A stretch of 64,000 nucleotides of DNA from Chlamydiales bacterium. Its GTDB lineage: Bacteria > Chlamydiota > Chlamydiia > Chlamydiales > Criblamydiaceae. Below the pieces are notes generated by a model. It was not told the DNA's origin. It saw only the letters and a list, made by a program, of their open reading frames with translations, and searched no databases. The position numbers and the translations under genes are program-made. The first letter of the stretch is position 1. Each line of letters starts with the position of its first letter. Below, piece after piece: positions 16,571-25,356 of the stretch. Location of the stretch: positions 26,030 to 90,029 of the forward strand of contig JACKPN010000008.1 of the NCBI GenBank assembly GCA_024233575.1, written 5' to 3'.

Positions 16571-17606
16571 CGTTCGGCAAGTTCAACTGCTCATCTGTTG
16601 CTGTCAGAATTACTTGTTGGAAGTTGGACAAATGATTGAGGAAATGCTCCTTTCTTCGCTTGTCCAGCCCCATGCCAATATCGTCGACAAGCATAATCGG
16701 GTTAATGCCGATCTGCTGTTTCATCCGTTCCCACTCCGATAATTTTAATGCCGCAACGACGCTTCTTTGCTGTCCTTCACTGGCATAGTGGCGTGCCTCT
16801 TTTCCGTTGATGGTGATCATGAGGTCATCTTTATGCGGACCGGTAAGCGTTGTTCCGATCTCGCTCTCCCTGCCACGCAAACGTAAAAACCGCTCTTGAT
16901 GATATTCCATGATCGCCTGTTCAGAATTCAGCTGCGCCGCCGAAGACTTATACTCGAGGGACAATTCTTCATCGGCGCCAGTAAGCGCGCGGTAGCGGTT
17001 GCGAGCCATCTTCGCAAGCTCTTCAATCGCCTCTATCCTGCGATAGATCAGATAACCGGCCGCGCGCGCCATCTCCGTTTCCCATAGGGCAATTGTAGCA
17101 AAGTCTTTTGATTTTAGCTGGACGTTGCGGTGACGCATCGCTCTGTAATAGCGGGATAGATAATGTACATAAAGCGGGTCGACCTGGACAAGCTGCAAGT
17201 CAAGGTATTGCCGCCGTACTTGTGGCGCGCCTTTGACGAGCGCCGCATGGTCAGGGCTGAATACTGTAGCATGGATGATTCCCAAAAGATGCGATGTCGA
17301 TTGAAATTCTGTGCTATTATGCGTGAAGCGGCGCCGTTTTGCATCAAATGCTATTTTCAATATTTGGTCGATGCCATGCTTGACGAAAGTAAGCTCTAAA
17401 TAGGCATATTCTGCGCCGTGCCTGATTAATTCCGTGGTATGCGACGTGCGAAAACTGCGCGCCGTCGTCAGATAGTGAACAGCTTCAAGGATAGAAGTCT
17501 TACCGCAAGCATTAGGACCGGCAATCAGGTTGACGCCATCGTTAAATTCCAGACAATGATCATCATAGCCGCGAAAGTTCTTAAGACGTAGACGGCGTAG
17601 CAGCAT
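16530..17606 (-). CDS. recF: DNA replication and repair protein RecF
   Basis: RecF is an SMC-like ATPase that loads RecA at gaps in DNA, with RecO and RecR. The 358-residue length is normal. The N-terminus shows LRLKNFRGYDDH, then the Walker A motif GPNACGKTS near residue 32. The C-terminal part shows a signature-like EGQQRSVVAALKLSE and Walker B PIMLVDDIGMGLD. It starts 8 nt after the dnaN stop, so dnaN-recF form an operon as in many bacteria. Its 3' end overlaps the convergent winged-helix-like gene by 41 nt. Confidence 0.96.
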   Translation of the reverse strand: MLLRRLRLKNFRGYDDHCLEFNDGVNLIAGPNACGKTSILEAVHYLTTARSFRTSHTTELIRHGAEYAYLELTFVKHGIDQILKIAFDAKRRRFTHNSTEFQSTSHLLGIIHATVFSPDHAALVKGAPQVRRQYLDLQLVQVDPLYVHYLSRYYRAMRHRNVQLKSKDFATIALWETEMARAAGYLIYRRIEAIEELAKMARNRYRALTGADEELSLEYKSSAAQLNSEQAIMEYHQERFLRLRGRESEIGTTLTGPHKDDLMITINGKEARHYASEGQQRSVVAALKLSEWERMKQQIGINPIMLVDDIGMGLDKRRKEHFLNHLSNFQQVILTATDEQLNLPNVNLLRTSCQTASR

Positions 17607-17614
17607 ACCACGTC

Positions 17615-18724
17615 TTAATCTTCGTTAAGGCGCATCGGCATCAGAACGAAAAGAGGACTCTCCGCATCGTCGCACTCGTCAGTGATAAGTCCGGGGTTGA
17701 AAGGATCGATCATTCCTAGGTTCACTGTCTCGCCCTTGCTGTGACGGAGGATGTCGAGGAAGAAGCCGGGATTGAAGGCAATCTCCAGTTTGTCTCCCGA
17801 GTAGTTTGCCGGCATTTGGACGAGACCTTCGCCAATTTCCATCGTATTGGCAGTCAGCTTAAGCTCACCGTTAGAGAAGGTAAAGCGTACCGAGTGGCTT
17901 GTGTCGGCAGTAAAGAGGGAAACCTGTCTCAAAAGGGAGATCAGCTCTTCGCGGTGCAGCGATACGACGGTGTCCGGCTTCTGCGGTATGACGCGGTCGA
18001 CATCGGGGTAGTCGCCGCTTAGAAGCTTGGTGATCACCAGGCAGTCTGACGCTTCGAATCCGATCTTATCGCTCATCAGGTAGACTGTCGCCTCCCCTTC
18101 ATCCCCCAAGCTTTTCATCACCTCATCAACAGCTTTTAGCGGGATGATATAGCTGCCGTTGAAGGAGGAATCGATATTCACCGTCATCCGTGTTTTGGCC
18201 AGACGCTTGCCGTCGGTACCTACAAAAGTCGCTTCACCGTTCTGAACATGTAGAAAAACACCAGTGAGTACGTAACGATTATCTTCGCGAGACACAGCAA
18301 AACCTGTACGGAAAAACATATCCTTCAGTTTAGCCTGATCCATTTTGATTTGCGCAGCATCATTCAAAGGGGGAAGCGCAGGAAATTCGCTGCGGTTCAT
18401 GCCATGAAGCTTAAAATAGGAGGAATCTGCATCGATACGCATCACATCGTCGACAGTAGAAATCTGGATATTGACAGCGGTAAGCTCGCGCACCAACTGT
18501 GCCAAGCGCTTCGCGGGAACGGTGATAGCTCCCTCTTCAAGGACTTTCGCTTCGGTTGTGCAACGGACGCCAACCGTCAAGTCTGTTGCAGTCAATGTGA
18601 TCTGATCGCGGCCGGCTTCTACAAGGATATTCGAAAGAATCGGAATTGTCGCTTTCTGCGCGACAACATTGAGAAGTTTCCCGAGAAGGTAGTTAAATTC
18701 TTGAGTGGAAATCACAAATTTCAT
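17615..18724 (-). CDS. dnaN: DNA polymerase III beta subunit (sliding clamp)
   Basis: DnaN is the ring-shaped clamp that tethers DNA polymerase III to DNA. The 369-residue protein has the usual three-domain length. Conserved stretches are MKFVISTQEF at the start, ITLTATDLTVGVRC, NRYVLTGVFLHV, FVGTDGKRLAKT and SGDYPDVDRVIP, ending in LMPMRL. It is the first gene of the dnaN-recF operon. A promoter with a perfect TTGACA lies at 18759-18788. No dnaA or smpB gene is adjacent. Confidence 0.97.
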   Translation of the reverse strand: MKFVISTQEFNYLLGKLLNVVAQKATIPILSNILVEAGRDQITLTATDLTVGVRCTTEAKVLEEGAITVPAKRLAQLVRELTAVNIQISTVDDVMRIDADSSYFKLHGMNRSEFPALPPLNDAAQIKMDQAKLKDMFFRTGFAVSREDNRYVLTGVFLHVQNGEATFVGTDGKRLAKTRMTVNIDSSFNGSYIIPLKAVDEVMKSLGDEGEATVYLMSDKIGFEASDCLVITKLLSGDYPDVDRVIPQKPDTVVSLHREELISLLRQVSLFTADTSHSVRFTFSNGELKLTANTMEIGEGLVQMPANYSGDKLEIAFNPGFFLDILRHSKGETVNLGMIDPFNPGLITDECDDAESPLFVLMPMRLNED

Positions 18725-18758
18725 CTACATATCCTTGTACGTTACGAAGGTCCCTTAC

Positions 18759-18788
18759 AAGATAGCCCGTCAGAACGTTCTTTGTCAA
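18759..18788 (-). promoter_or_regulatory. Promoter of dnaN-recF
   Basis: On the minus strand TTGACA (18783-18788) is followed by TATCTT (18759-18764) after 18 nt, or by CTATCT after 17. The spacer contains the palindrome AGAACGTTCT (18772-18781), which could be an operator. Confidence 0.6.
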
Positions 18789-18842
18789 TATACAAAAACC
18801 GTCGCCGCTTGCTAACATTTTACAAAAAATCACGGCACCCCT

Positions 18843-19658
18843 ATGGACTCAAGAATATACGGTTCCTCTCCTTGCGACGACTTTGTCATTCTTGAAAATT
18901 CTGATGATGACGATCAGCAAACACACTCGCTGATTGACGATATTTCCGACATATGGGGAACGATGCAGCTATATTGGAACGGTTGCCCTCAGCATGATGC
19001 AGACTATACCACCTATCCCCTTGTCAGCAGCTCAGCGAACAAACTCGGCGAAGCTACGATAGCGAACTACTGTTCATACTTAGAAACTCTATCTTCTGAA
19101 CAAAACGTAGAACCAGAAGCCGCAATCATTTGCGACGGCCTTATTGGGCAGCATAAGCCGTCCGAGATCTTCGAGACTTGGCTGAAGCGCAACGAGAATG
19201 TCGGATCGCGTCCTTCCAAAGTATTCATCCCTTATGTTTACAGAGACGAAGACACCATAGATGGCATAACCACTTTAGCGTTAAGCTATTTCTATAAGCT
19301 TGATCATATCGTCGTCTTCGAATTCGACTTCAACTTGCGGCGCGTGTGCTACTTCGACCCGAAGGGATTTCCGATGGACAAACGCTACTGCCCCAAAGAG
19401 TTCAAAATGGTCGACGACATCAAAATAATCATGGACAAGTACATGCCAGGAGGAAAAGTCGAACAAAACCTCAAAAAGCATCAATATGACATCAACAACT
19501 GTGGGATATACGTGCTAAACTACATCGAACGCCGACTTTTAGGCGAAACATTTAAAAAAGTCGTATCCTCTCCAATCCCACTAAACGAGATAGAAAAATG
19601 TAGAAAAACGATGGCTGAAGAGTTAAAAATTTTCATGTCCAAATTACTTGACTCTTAA
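18843..19658 (+). CDS. C48-family (Ulp1/ChlaDub-type) cysteine protease, likely deubiquitinase effector
   Basis: This 271-residue protein has the catalytic layout of clan CE cysteine proteases, which in chlamydiae remove ubiquitin or related modifiers from host proteins. The sequence shows His155 in YKLDHIVVFEFD, Asp172 in VCYFDPKGFP, and Gln214 with Cys220 in HQYDINNCGIYVLNY. The spacing of five residues between Gln and Cys is that of Ulp1. The N-terminus is acidic, with no signal peptide, so export through type III secretion is the natural inference. The start has no strong ribosome site. It is transcribed divergently from dnaN and 42 nt ahead of tamA. The choice of ubiquitin, NEDD8 or SUMO cannot be made from sequence. 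Confidence 0.85.
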   Translation: MDSRIYGSSPCDDFVILENSDDDDQQTHSLIDDISDIWGTMQLYWNGCPQHDADYTTYPLVSSSANKLGEATIANYCSYLETLSSEQNVEPEAAIICDGLIGQHKPSEIFETWLKRNENVGSRPSKVFIPYVYRDEDTIDGITTLALSYFYKLDHIVVFEFDFNLRRVCYFDPKGFPMDKRYCPKEFKMVDDIKIIMDKYMPGGKVEQNLKKHQYDINNCGIYVLNYIERRLLGETFKKVVSSPIPLNEIEKCRKTMAEELKIFMSKLLDS

Positions 19659-19700
19659 CTAGATAGAATTTACTATTTAGAAAAAATACTAACGCTTCCC

Positions 19701-21500
19701 GTGGCCAGTTTTAAAATTAAATATTACCTTATATTGCTACTGCTGCCCTTCTGCTGTTTTGCCACAGAAGAGTATCAAGTCATTTTTAACGGGATAGACT
19801 CGCCTGCGCTGATGCAGCTGATCCAGCAACACTCATCGCTGCATGAACAGCAGAGTTCGCCGCCGACCACCAATGCAGGCCTCCGCCGCCGTGCAGAAGC
19901 TGACATCCCCAACATCGTCAAAGCGCTGCATAGCAAGGCATATTACAACGCGTATGTTGATTTTGACATTGATTTCGATATTTACCCTGTCAAAATCACA
20001 GTCACCATTGATCCTGGTCCCATCTACCCCTTATCAGAGTTTTCCGTTGTTCCCGATGATGAAGCCGCATGCGGAGAATATAGGACCATTGCTCCGGAAC
20101 AGTTATGTGTGACTATTGGCGATGCGGCGGAACCGAAAACAATCAACACTGCGAAAGAACGGTTGATTTATCTCTTCAAAACATGGGGCTATCCGATGGC
20201 CGAGATCACCAATACCGAGGTGGTTGCCGATCAGGAAAAGCAGAACGTTGCGGTAACGATACAAGTGTCTTGCGGGCCTAAAGCTTATTTCGGTCAAGTC
20301 GAAGTAAGCGGAAATTGCCGAGTTAATTCCCGATATATTAAACAGAAGATCGCTTGGCGCGAGGGAGCGCTCTACTGTCCGACCTGGATCGAGAAGACAG
20401 AGTCCGCTCTTGAAGCAACCAATCTATTCAGCTCGGTCACTGTCAGTTATCCCAACTTCGTCGATGAAAACAACCGCTTGCCGATGACTATCGAGGTACT
20501 TGAAGGGAAACATCGCAGCATTGGGGCCGGTCTTTTTTATTCAACGTTAAGGAACTTCGGCGGTACGGCAGAATGGGAGCACCGCAACTTCAATGGCATG
20601 GGCGAAATGGTAAGGCTCCGAGGGGAACTATGGCAGGACAAAGCAGAAGGCAGCATCGCCTACATCAAGCCCGACTACTGCTATCGCGGCCAGGATCTGA
20701 TTTGGCTTGCCGAATACTACCATGAAGACACCGAAGGGTACGACGAGACCTCGTTCAGTTTTTCGCGGAGCATCAGCAGGAAACTGAGCAAATGTTTAAC
20801 TATCGGATATGGCATCAAGTACACGCACCTGCGCAACAGCCAGATTCATGAACTGGAAGATCATCAGCGGCAGAGGTTCAATGCTGAGGAGTTCGAGTTG
20901 ATCAAGCTGCCTTTCCGCGCTTTCTGGAACGGCACCGACAGCTTAATGGATCCTACTTACGGCTACACCGTCCGCGGCAAGTTCGTGCCGAGCTGGCAGG
21001 TGAAGGGCAGCCAGTTCCTTTACGGGATCGCTACCATGACAGCTACGAAGTATTACAGGCTCGACCGCAATTGCCGGTTTATCCTCGCCACGAAGGCAAT
21101 GTTCGGCTCGGTCTTTGGTGAAGCGCGCGATGTCATTCCGCGATCGGAACTTTTTGACGCCGGCTCGCAAAACACCTTACGCGGTTACAAATACAAAACA
21201 GTCAGCCCCTTGGATGATGAAAATAAACCAACCGGCGGCCGCTCGCTCATGGTTTACTCAGCCGAACTGCGATGGAGAATGACAAAAACAATGGGCTGGG
21301 TTGTTTTCTATGATGTCGGTAACGTGTACAAAGAAGTGATCCCTAAGTTCGACTACAAGCAACTGCAAACACTAGGTCTGGGATATCGCTATTTTACCCC
21401 TGTCGGCCCCCTGCGCCTTGATCTGGCATTTCCATTGAACAAGCGCCCTGGGGTCGACAACAGTTTTGAGTTTTATATGAGCATCGGTCAGGCGTTTTGA
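19701..21500 (+). CDS. tamA: TamA-like outer membrane protein (BamA/Omp85 superfamily)
   Basis: This 599-residue outer-membrane protein belongs to the Omp85 group and, with TamB, assists in assembling outer-membrane proteins or moving lipids. The start is a GTG at 19701, directly before a signal peptide (KIKYYLILLLLPFCCFA). About residues 25-260 look like POTRA domains (for example YPVKITVTIDPGPIYPLSEF and GPKAYFGQVEVSGN). The rest is a beta-barrel, including the family LFDAGSQNTLRGYKYK block. It ends in FEFYMSIGQAF with a terminal Phe, as barrel proteins do. The neighbour tamB, 57 nt downstream, supports TamA rather than BamA. Confidence 0.88.
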   Translation: MASFKIKYYLILLLLPFCCFATEEYQVIFNGIDSPALMQLIQQHSSLHEQQSSPPTTNAGLRRRAEADIPNIVKALHSKAYYNAYVDFDIDFDIYPVKITVTIDPGPIYPLSEFSVVPDDEAACGEYRTIAPEQLCVTIGDAAEPKTINTAKERLIYLFKTWGYPMAEITNTEVVADQEKQNVAVTIQVSCGPKAYFGQVEVSGNCRVNSRYIKQKIAWREGALYCPTWIEKTESALEATNLFSSVTVSYPNFVDENNRLPMTIEVLEGKHRSIGAGLFYSTLRNFGGTAEWEHRNFNGMGEMVRLRGELWQDKAEGSIAYIKPDYCYRGQDLIWLAEYYHEDTEGYDETSFSFSRSISRKLSKCLTIGYGIKYTHLRNSQIHELEDHQRQRFNAEEFELIKLPFRAFWNGTDSLMDPTYGYTVRGKFVPSWQVKGSQFLYGIATMTATKYYRLDRNCRFILATKAMFGSVFGEARDVIPRSELFDAGSQNTLRGYKYKTVSPLDDENKPTGGRSLMVYSAELRWRMTKTMGWVVFYDVGNVYKEVIPKFDYKQLQTLGLGYRYFTPVGPLRLDLAFPLNKRPGVDNSFEFYMSIGQAF

Positions 21501-21557
21501 CAGCCGACGATAGGTTTTGATATATTAGAGGAAGGCCACAAAGGTCGTTTTAAATTT

Positions 21558-24500
21558 ATGTTTTTAAGGACATTACGGTATACAGCTTTAGCGATCATCA
21601 TTTTGATCTTGTCATCGCTTGCCATTACCCAAATTCCTGCCGTCAAAGATGCTATTGCTGAATATACCCTCGCGACGATCGAAAAACAGACAGGCCTTCA
21701 TGCCGAGGTAGGTAGTATTGAGTTCATGCTGCCCTTTGAGGTAAAAGCGCAAAAAGTCAACGTCACTGAGGGTGAGCGGCCAATTTTTGATGCCGAACGA
21801 CTGATCGTTCGCTTCAACCCTCTTTCACTCTTCGAGAAACGACTTAGCTTCCACACCATTCAAATTGTTAAAGGACAGCTTCACAACCTCCCTAAAGAAG
21901 GCGACGGAGAATCCGCTCCGCTTATCGACATCAAACATCTACTACTAAAGGAGATGCACGTTGATAAACGCGTCTTTGAGCAAGCTCCCGACGCTCCCTT
22001 TGACCTTGAAGGAAAGCTACTCTTCGATGATGTTGAAAACAGCTTTGCCATGGAGATGACGGCGGCCGCCACCGAAAGTCCGGATCTGAAAACCGCTTTT
22101 TCCTTCAACGGCAGCTATGACGACCAAGAACTATCCGGCACAGCCGTTTTCACACAATGCTGTGGCGGTCTCATGAAAATTCCAGATCTGATTACCGAAG
22201 GTAAAGTCAGCATACATGCAAAAGGGCCGTGGAGAAGCTGGCAGAATTTTGATGCCGGTCTCGAAGGCTCTTTTACCGGCGATCTCACCTTTGCCCTCCC
22301 CTGTCCGCAAGGACATGTCGAAGGCGCTTTCTCTTTCACCGCACCCAAGCTTCCTAAAATTACTAATGTCCGAGCTAACATGGGCTCTCTGACCGTCTCT
22401 GGCCATGGAGAGATCGCGGAAATGGGAAAATTGGAAGATATGCGCTTAAACTTCGAGATCGAGAACCTTAGCGACTTCGACAACTGCGTTGATGCGACAC
22501 TGCGAGGCGCTATCAAAGGAACTGCTGTCATTTCCGGCAACATCAACGCTCCCGAGGTGATCCTCAACAGCGAAAGTGCCGGCGTCACCATTAATGCCTT
22601 CACCTTAGGCAAATTCGTTCTCCAAATTGATGCGCTCCTCCAGGAAGAAGGCATGACCGGATCGGCCAAGCTCGCCGTCGCCAACGGTGAAGAGCCATTT
22701 AACTCACGCACCCTGTTCACTTGGGATGGCGCAGATACCATCCAGCTAAAAAACTTGCATGTCTCCCTAGCATACCTGTCAATGAATGGAGACCTCTCTT
22801 TTGGCCTCCCCGAGGGGCCAATCACCGGAGAGGTCAGCGGACGCTGCAAAGACGTTTCTTCAATCGGCGCTCTTTTTCGTAAAGAGATCGACGGCGACAT
22901 TGAGTTCAAAGCGCGCTTCAACGAAACACCTGTCGTCGGGCAGAGCGTCGATATCTCGGCAAAAGGCGAGCGCCTCGCCTATGACCACATCGTCGTCAAC
23001 GACTATGATTTTGCGATCTCCGTCACCGACATTTTCAACCATCCCCAAGGACATGTCATTATTTCCACCGGCGATGCAAATTACGACAACTTAAGGTTGT
23101 CGCAGCTTTTCCTCCACACCGAACTAGACCCTGAAGCCTCGCAGTGGCCTTTTACTATCGAAGCAAAAGGCCATCGCTATAAAAAGTTCTCCGTGGAAAC
23201 CAACGGTGCCTGGTTCATGAATAAAGAGCTGATATCGTTCACCCTAAACTCAATCGACGGCGTTATCGACGACGCCGATGTCCTTCTTGTCGATCCCGTC
23301 ACTATCGTATATGGTCCTGAACAAATTGAGATCACCCCTCTTCTGTTGCGCATTGGCGACGGTTCCATTTATACCACGATGGATTATAGTAACGATGACA
23401 TCCACTCCACGCTGCGCGTAGATTCCATCCCCTTAAACTTTATCAACATGGCCAACTTCATGCAGCCGCTTGAAGGGTTGGTTTCCGCAGAAGCATACCT
23501 ATACGGCCCACCCACGCACCTGATCGGACAGATGCAAATGAACATCACCGGCATGCGTATTGTCGACCAAGCGTTTTCCCATACCCCTACAATGCATGGA
23601 GGATTCCAGGTTCATCTCAACGACAGCGGTATTGATTTCAACGGAGGCCTGACCGGATCCGGCGAGGAGCCTATCGCTCTTGAGGGCAAGATCCCTGTGC
23701 GCTTCATGCTAACCGCTCCGCTGATGCTCCCCGACTACGAGGCTCCCCTGTCCGTCAAAGCGCATGCGCGCGGTCCTGTGGCCCCTTTGCTTGAGTTATT
23801 CCTATCTAACGGCACTCTGATCAGCGGCTACAGCCAATTAGAGTTAATGCTAGGCGGCACAATGGAAAAGCCCACCATGCAAGGCAGTCTCATGCTGACT
23901 GAAGGCCGCATTGAAAGCCTCGATTCCGGTGCTGTCTTCAACGATGTCTATGCCTTTGTTGAAGCTCATGACGACCGCATTACCCTGAAGGACTTCACTG
24001 GCCACGACCCACAAGGCGGCTCCGTCAGCGGCAGTGGCACACTTCTGCTCCATCCTAAGGAGTTATTTCCGTTCGATCTCAAATTCCAGCTTCAAGACGC
24101 CGAGCTCATCAATATCGACACCATCAGCGCCCCCATGAGCGGCACCCTAACGTTTAAGGGCAACTATCACGAAGCTGAGATCTCTGGATCGGTGAATTCG
24201 CGTGCAACGATGATACGCCTTCCAAAGCAATCCGTAGAACAGATCGAGACCATCACGATCACTTACATCAACCAACCTGAGAATGTTCGACCTCCCACGC
24301 CAAGCACCCTACCGGCGCTATTTGAATGGCCAGTAAAGCTAAACGTCGAGCTGGAAATCCCTGACAAATTGGAGATTGTCGGCGGCGACCTCACTAGCGA
24401 GTGGCGCGGAAAAGGCATGCTGGAAGGGTCGCTTGAGGAGCCTCAGCTCAATGGTCAGCTAGAGCTCAGAAAGGGCACCTACCTGCTTAACGGCAAAGAG

Positions 24501-25064
24501 TTCAGCCTCAAGAAGGGGACGATACAGCTTGGCGGGCAAGTGCCGAAGCAAACCTCGCTCTATGTCGTTGCCTCCCGTAATATCAACAACTACCGGGTCG
24601 AAGTCATCGTCAAAGGGCCTGTCAAAAAACCCGGCATCAACTTCCGTTCCAACCCAGCTCTTAGCGAGCGCGCCATCCTGTCGCTAATCTTGTTTGGTTC
24701 TGTCCCCTCAGATCTCACCTACTTCGAAGGTGAGCAATTAAGCGAATCGTTCACGGAACTCAATACCGACGAAGGCGAAGGTCCTGACACGCTTAGCCGC
24801 ATTCGACAGGCATTAAATGTTGACCAGATAGACATTAGTAGGGAGACCATGACCACTGAAGATGACGATGAGACAACGGACGTTTCCATACAGGTAGGAA
24901 AATATCTCACTGAGGATGTTTTTATCTCTGTCAACCGCAGGCTTGGCGAAGACGTTAACAGCGTTGCAATCGAAGTCAAGCTTCATGAGGACGTCAGAGC
25001 ATCCGTAGAAGCCGGAGACAACGCAGAGGTGCAGGCCGGTCTCATGTGGCGTCGCGACTACTAA
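21558..25064 (+). CDS. tamB: TamB-like translocation and assembly module protein
   Basis: TamB is a long periplasm-spanning protein with an inner-membrane anchor. It works with TamA in outer-membrane assembly and probably phospholipid transport. The 1168-residue protein starts with a membrane helix (about 8-28, TALAIIILILSSLAITQIPA). A long repetitive beta-rich body of hydrophobic-polar alternation follows, as in AsmA/TamB proteins. The C-terminal TamB domain is visible: KKPGINFRSNPALSERAIL, SLILFGSVPSD, and finally VQAGLMWRRDY. The length is close to typical TamB (about 1250). Downstream lies a gap and then an IS66-type insertion, so any link to the mla genes has been separated. Confidence 0.92.
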   Translation: MFLRTLRYTALAIIILILSSLAITQIPAVKDAIAEYTLATIEKQTGLHAEVGSIEFMLPFEVKAQKVNVTEGERPIFDAERLIVRFNPLSLFEKRLSFHTIQIVKGQLHNLPKEGDGESAPLIDIKHLLLKEMHVDKRVFEQAPDAPFDLEGKLLFDDVENSFAMEMTAAATESPDLKTAFSFNGSYDDQELSGTAVFTQCCGGLMKIPDLITEGKVSIHAKGPWRSWQNFDAGLEGSFTGDLTFALPCPQGHVEGAFSFTAPKLPKITNVRANMGSLTVSGHGEIAEMGKLEDMRLNFEIENLSDFDNCVDATLRGAIKGTAVISGNINAPEVILNSESAGVTINAFTLGKFVLQIDALLQEEGMTGSAKLAVANGEEPFNSRTLFTWDGADTIQLKNLHVSLAYLSMNGDLSFGLPEGPITGEVSGRCKDVSSIGALFRKEIDGDIEFKARFNETPVVGQSVDISAKGERLAYDHIVVNDYDFAISVTDIFNHPQGHVIISTGDANYDNLRLSQLFLHTELDPEASQWPFTIEAKGHRYKKFSVETNGAWFMNKELISFTLNSIDGVIDDADVLLVDPVTIVYGPEQIEITPLLLRIGDGSIYTTMDYSNDDIHSTLRVDSIPLNFINMANFMQPLEGLVSAEAYLYGPPTHLIGQMQMNITGMRIVDQAFSHTPTMHGGFQVHLNDSGIDFNGGLTGSGEEPIALEGKIPVRFMLTAPLMLPDYEAPLSVKAHARGPVAPLLELFLSNGTLISGYSQLELMLGGTMEKPTMQGSLMLTEGRIESLDSGAVFNDVYAFVEAHDDRITLKDFTGHDPQGGSVSGSGTLLLHPKELFPFDLKFQLQDAELINIDTISAPMSGTLTFKGNYHEAEISGSVNSRATMIRLPKQSVEQIETITITYINQPENVRPPTPSTLPALFEWPVKLNVELEIPDKLEIVGGDLTSEWRGKGMLEGSLEEPQLNGQLELRKGTYLLNGKEFSLKKGTIQLGGQVPKQTSLYVVASRNINNYRVEVIVKGPVKKPGINFRSNPALSERAILSLILFGSVPSDLTYFEGEQLSESFTELNTDEGEGPDTLSRIRQALNVDQIDISRETMTTEDDDETTDVSIQVGKYLTEDVFISVNRRLGEDVNSVAIEVKLHEDVRASVEAGDNAEVQAGLMWRRDY

Positions 25065-25311
25065 GATCTGCCTCTGTGTTAATAATTCGAGCAAATATGT
25101 GAAGAACGAAATCTCCTTTTTACAAGCAGCTAATCAGCCTCATTTTCCGGTAGGCTGAAACATGTGACGCTAGGCAAATGCAAAGCGTGAAAGTCGATAA
25201 GCGAGCCAAACGACAAGTTCATAGTTAAATGCTATGAATGAGGAGTGTAGAGACCTTAGGACTGCCCATTTTTCTCTCTATCAAGATTTAAGCAAAATAC
25301 AGGCTAGATAG
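25065..25311 (+). other. Gap after tamB; possible truncated group II intron 5' end
   Basis: There is no gene here. TCAGCCT (25135-25141) and AGGCTGA (25152-25158) form a short hairpin. From GTGACGCT at 25164 the text looks like a structured RNA: ACGCT/AGCGT stem, then GTGAAAGTCGATAAGCGAGCC, then a CATAG/CTATG hairpin. This resembles my memory of domain I of group II introns (GUGNG start, GUGAAAGUCGAUAAG). No reverse transcriptase or later intron domain is visible, so it would be a fragment cut off near the IS element. The call is weak. Confidence 0.25.
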
Positions 25312-25356
25312 TTTGTATCCGTTCAGTAAGGGTCAAATAGCTGGTGTAGAAACACC
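25312..25356 (+). repeat. Left terminal inverted repeat of the IS66-type element
   Basis: These 45 bp are exactly complementary to the right end. The transposase stop codon at 25333 lies inside this repeat, so the last residues of the protein are encoded by it. Confidence 0.93.
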
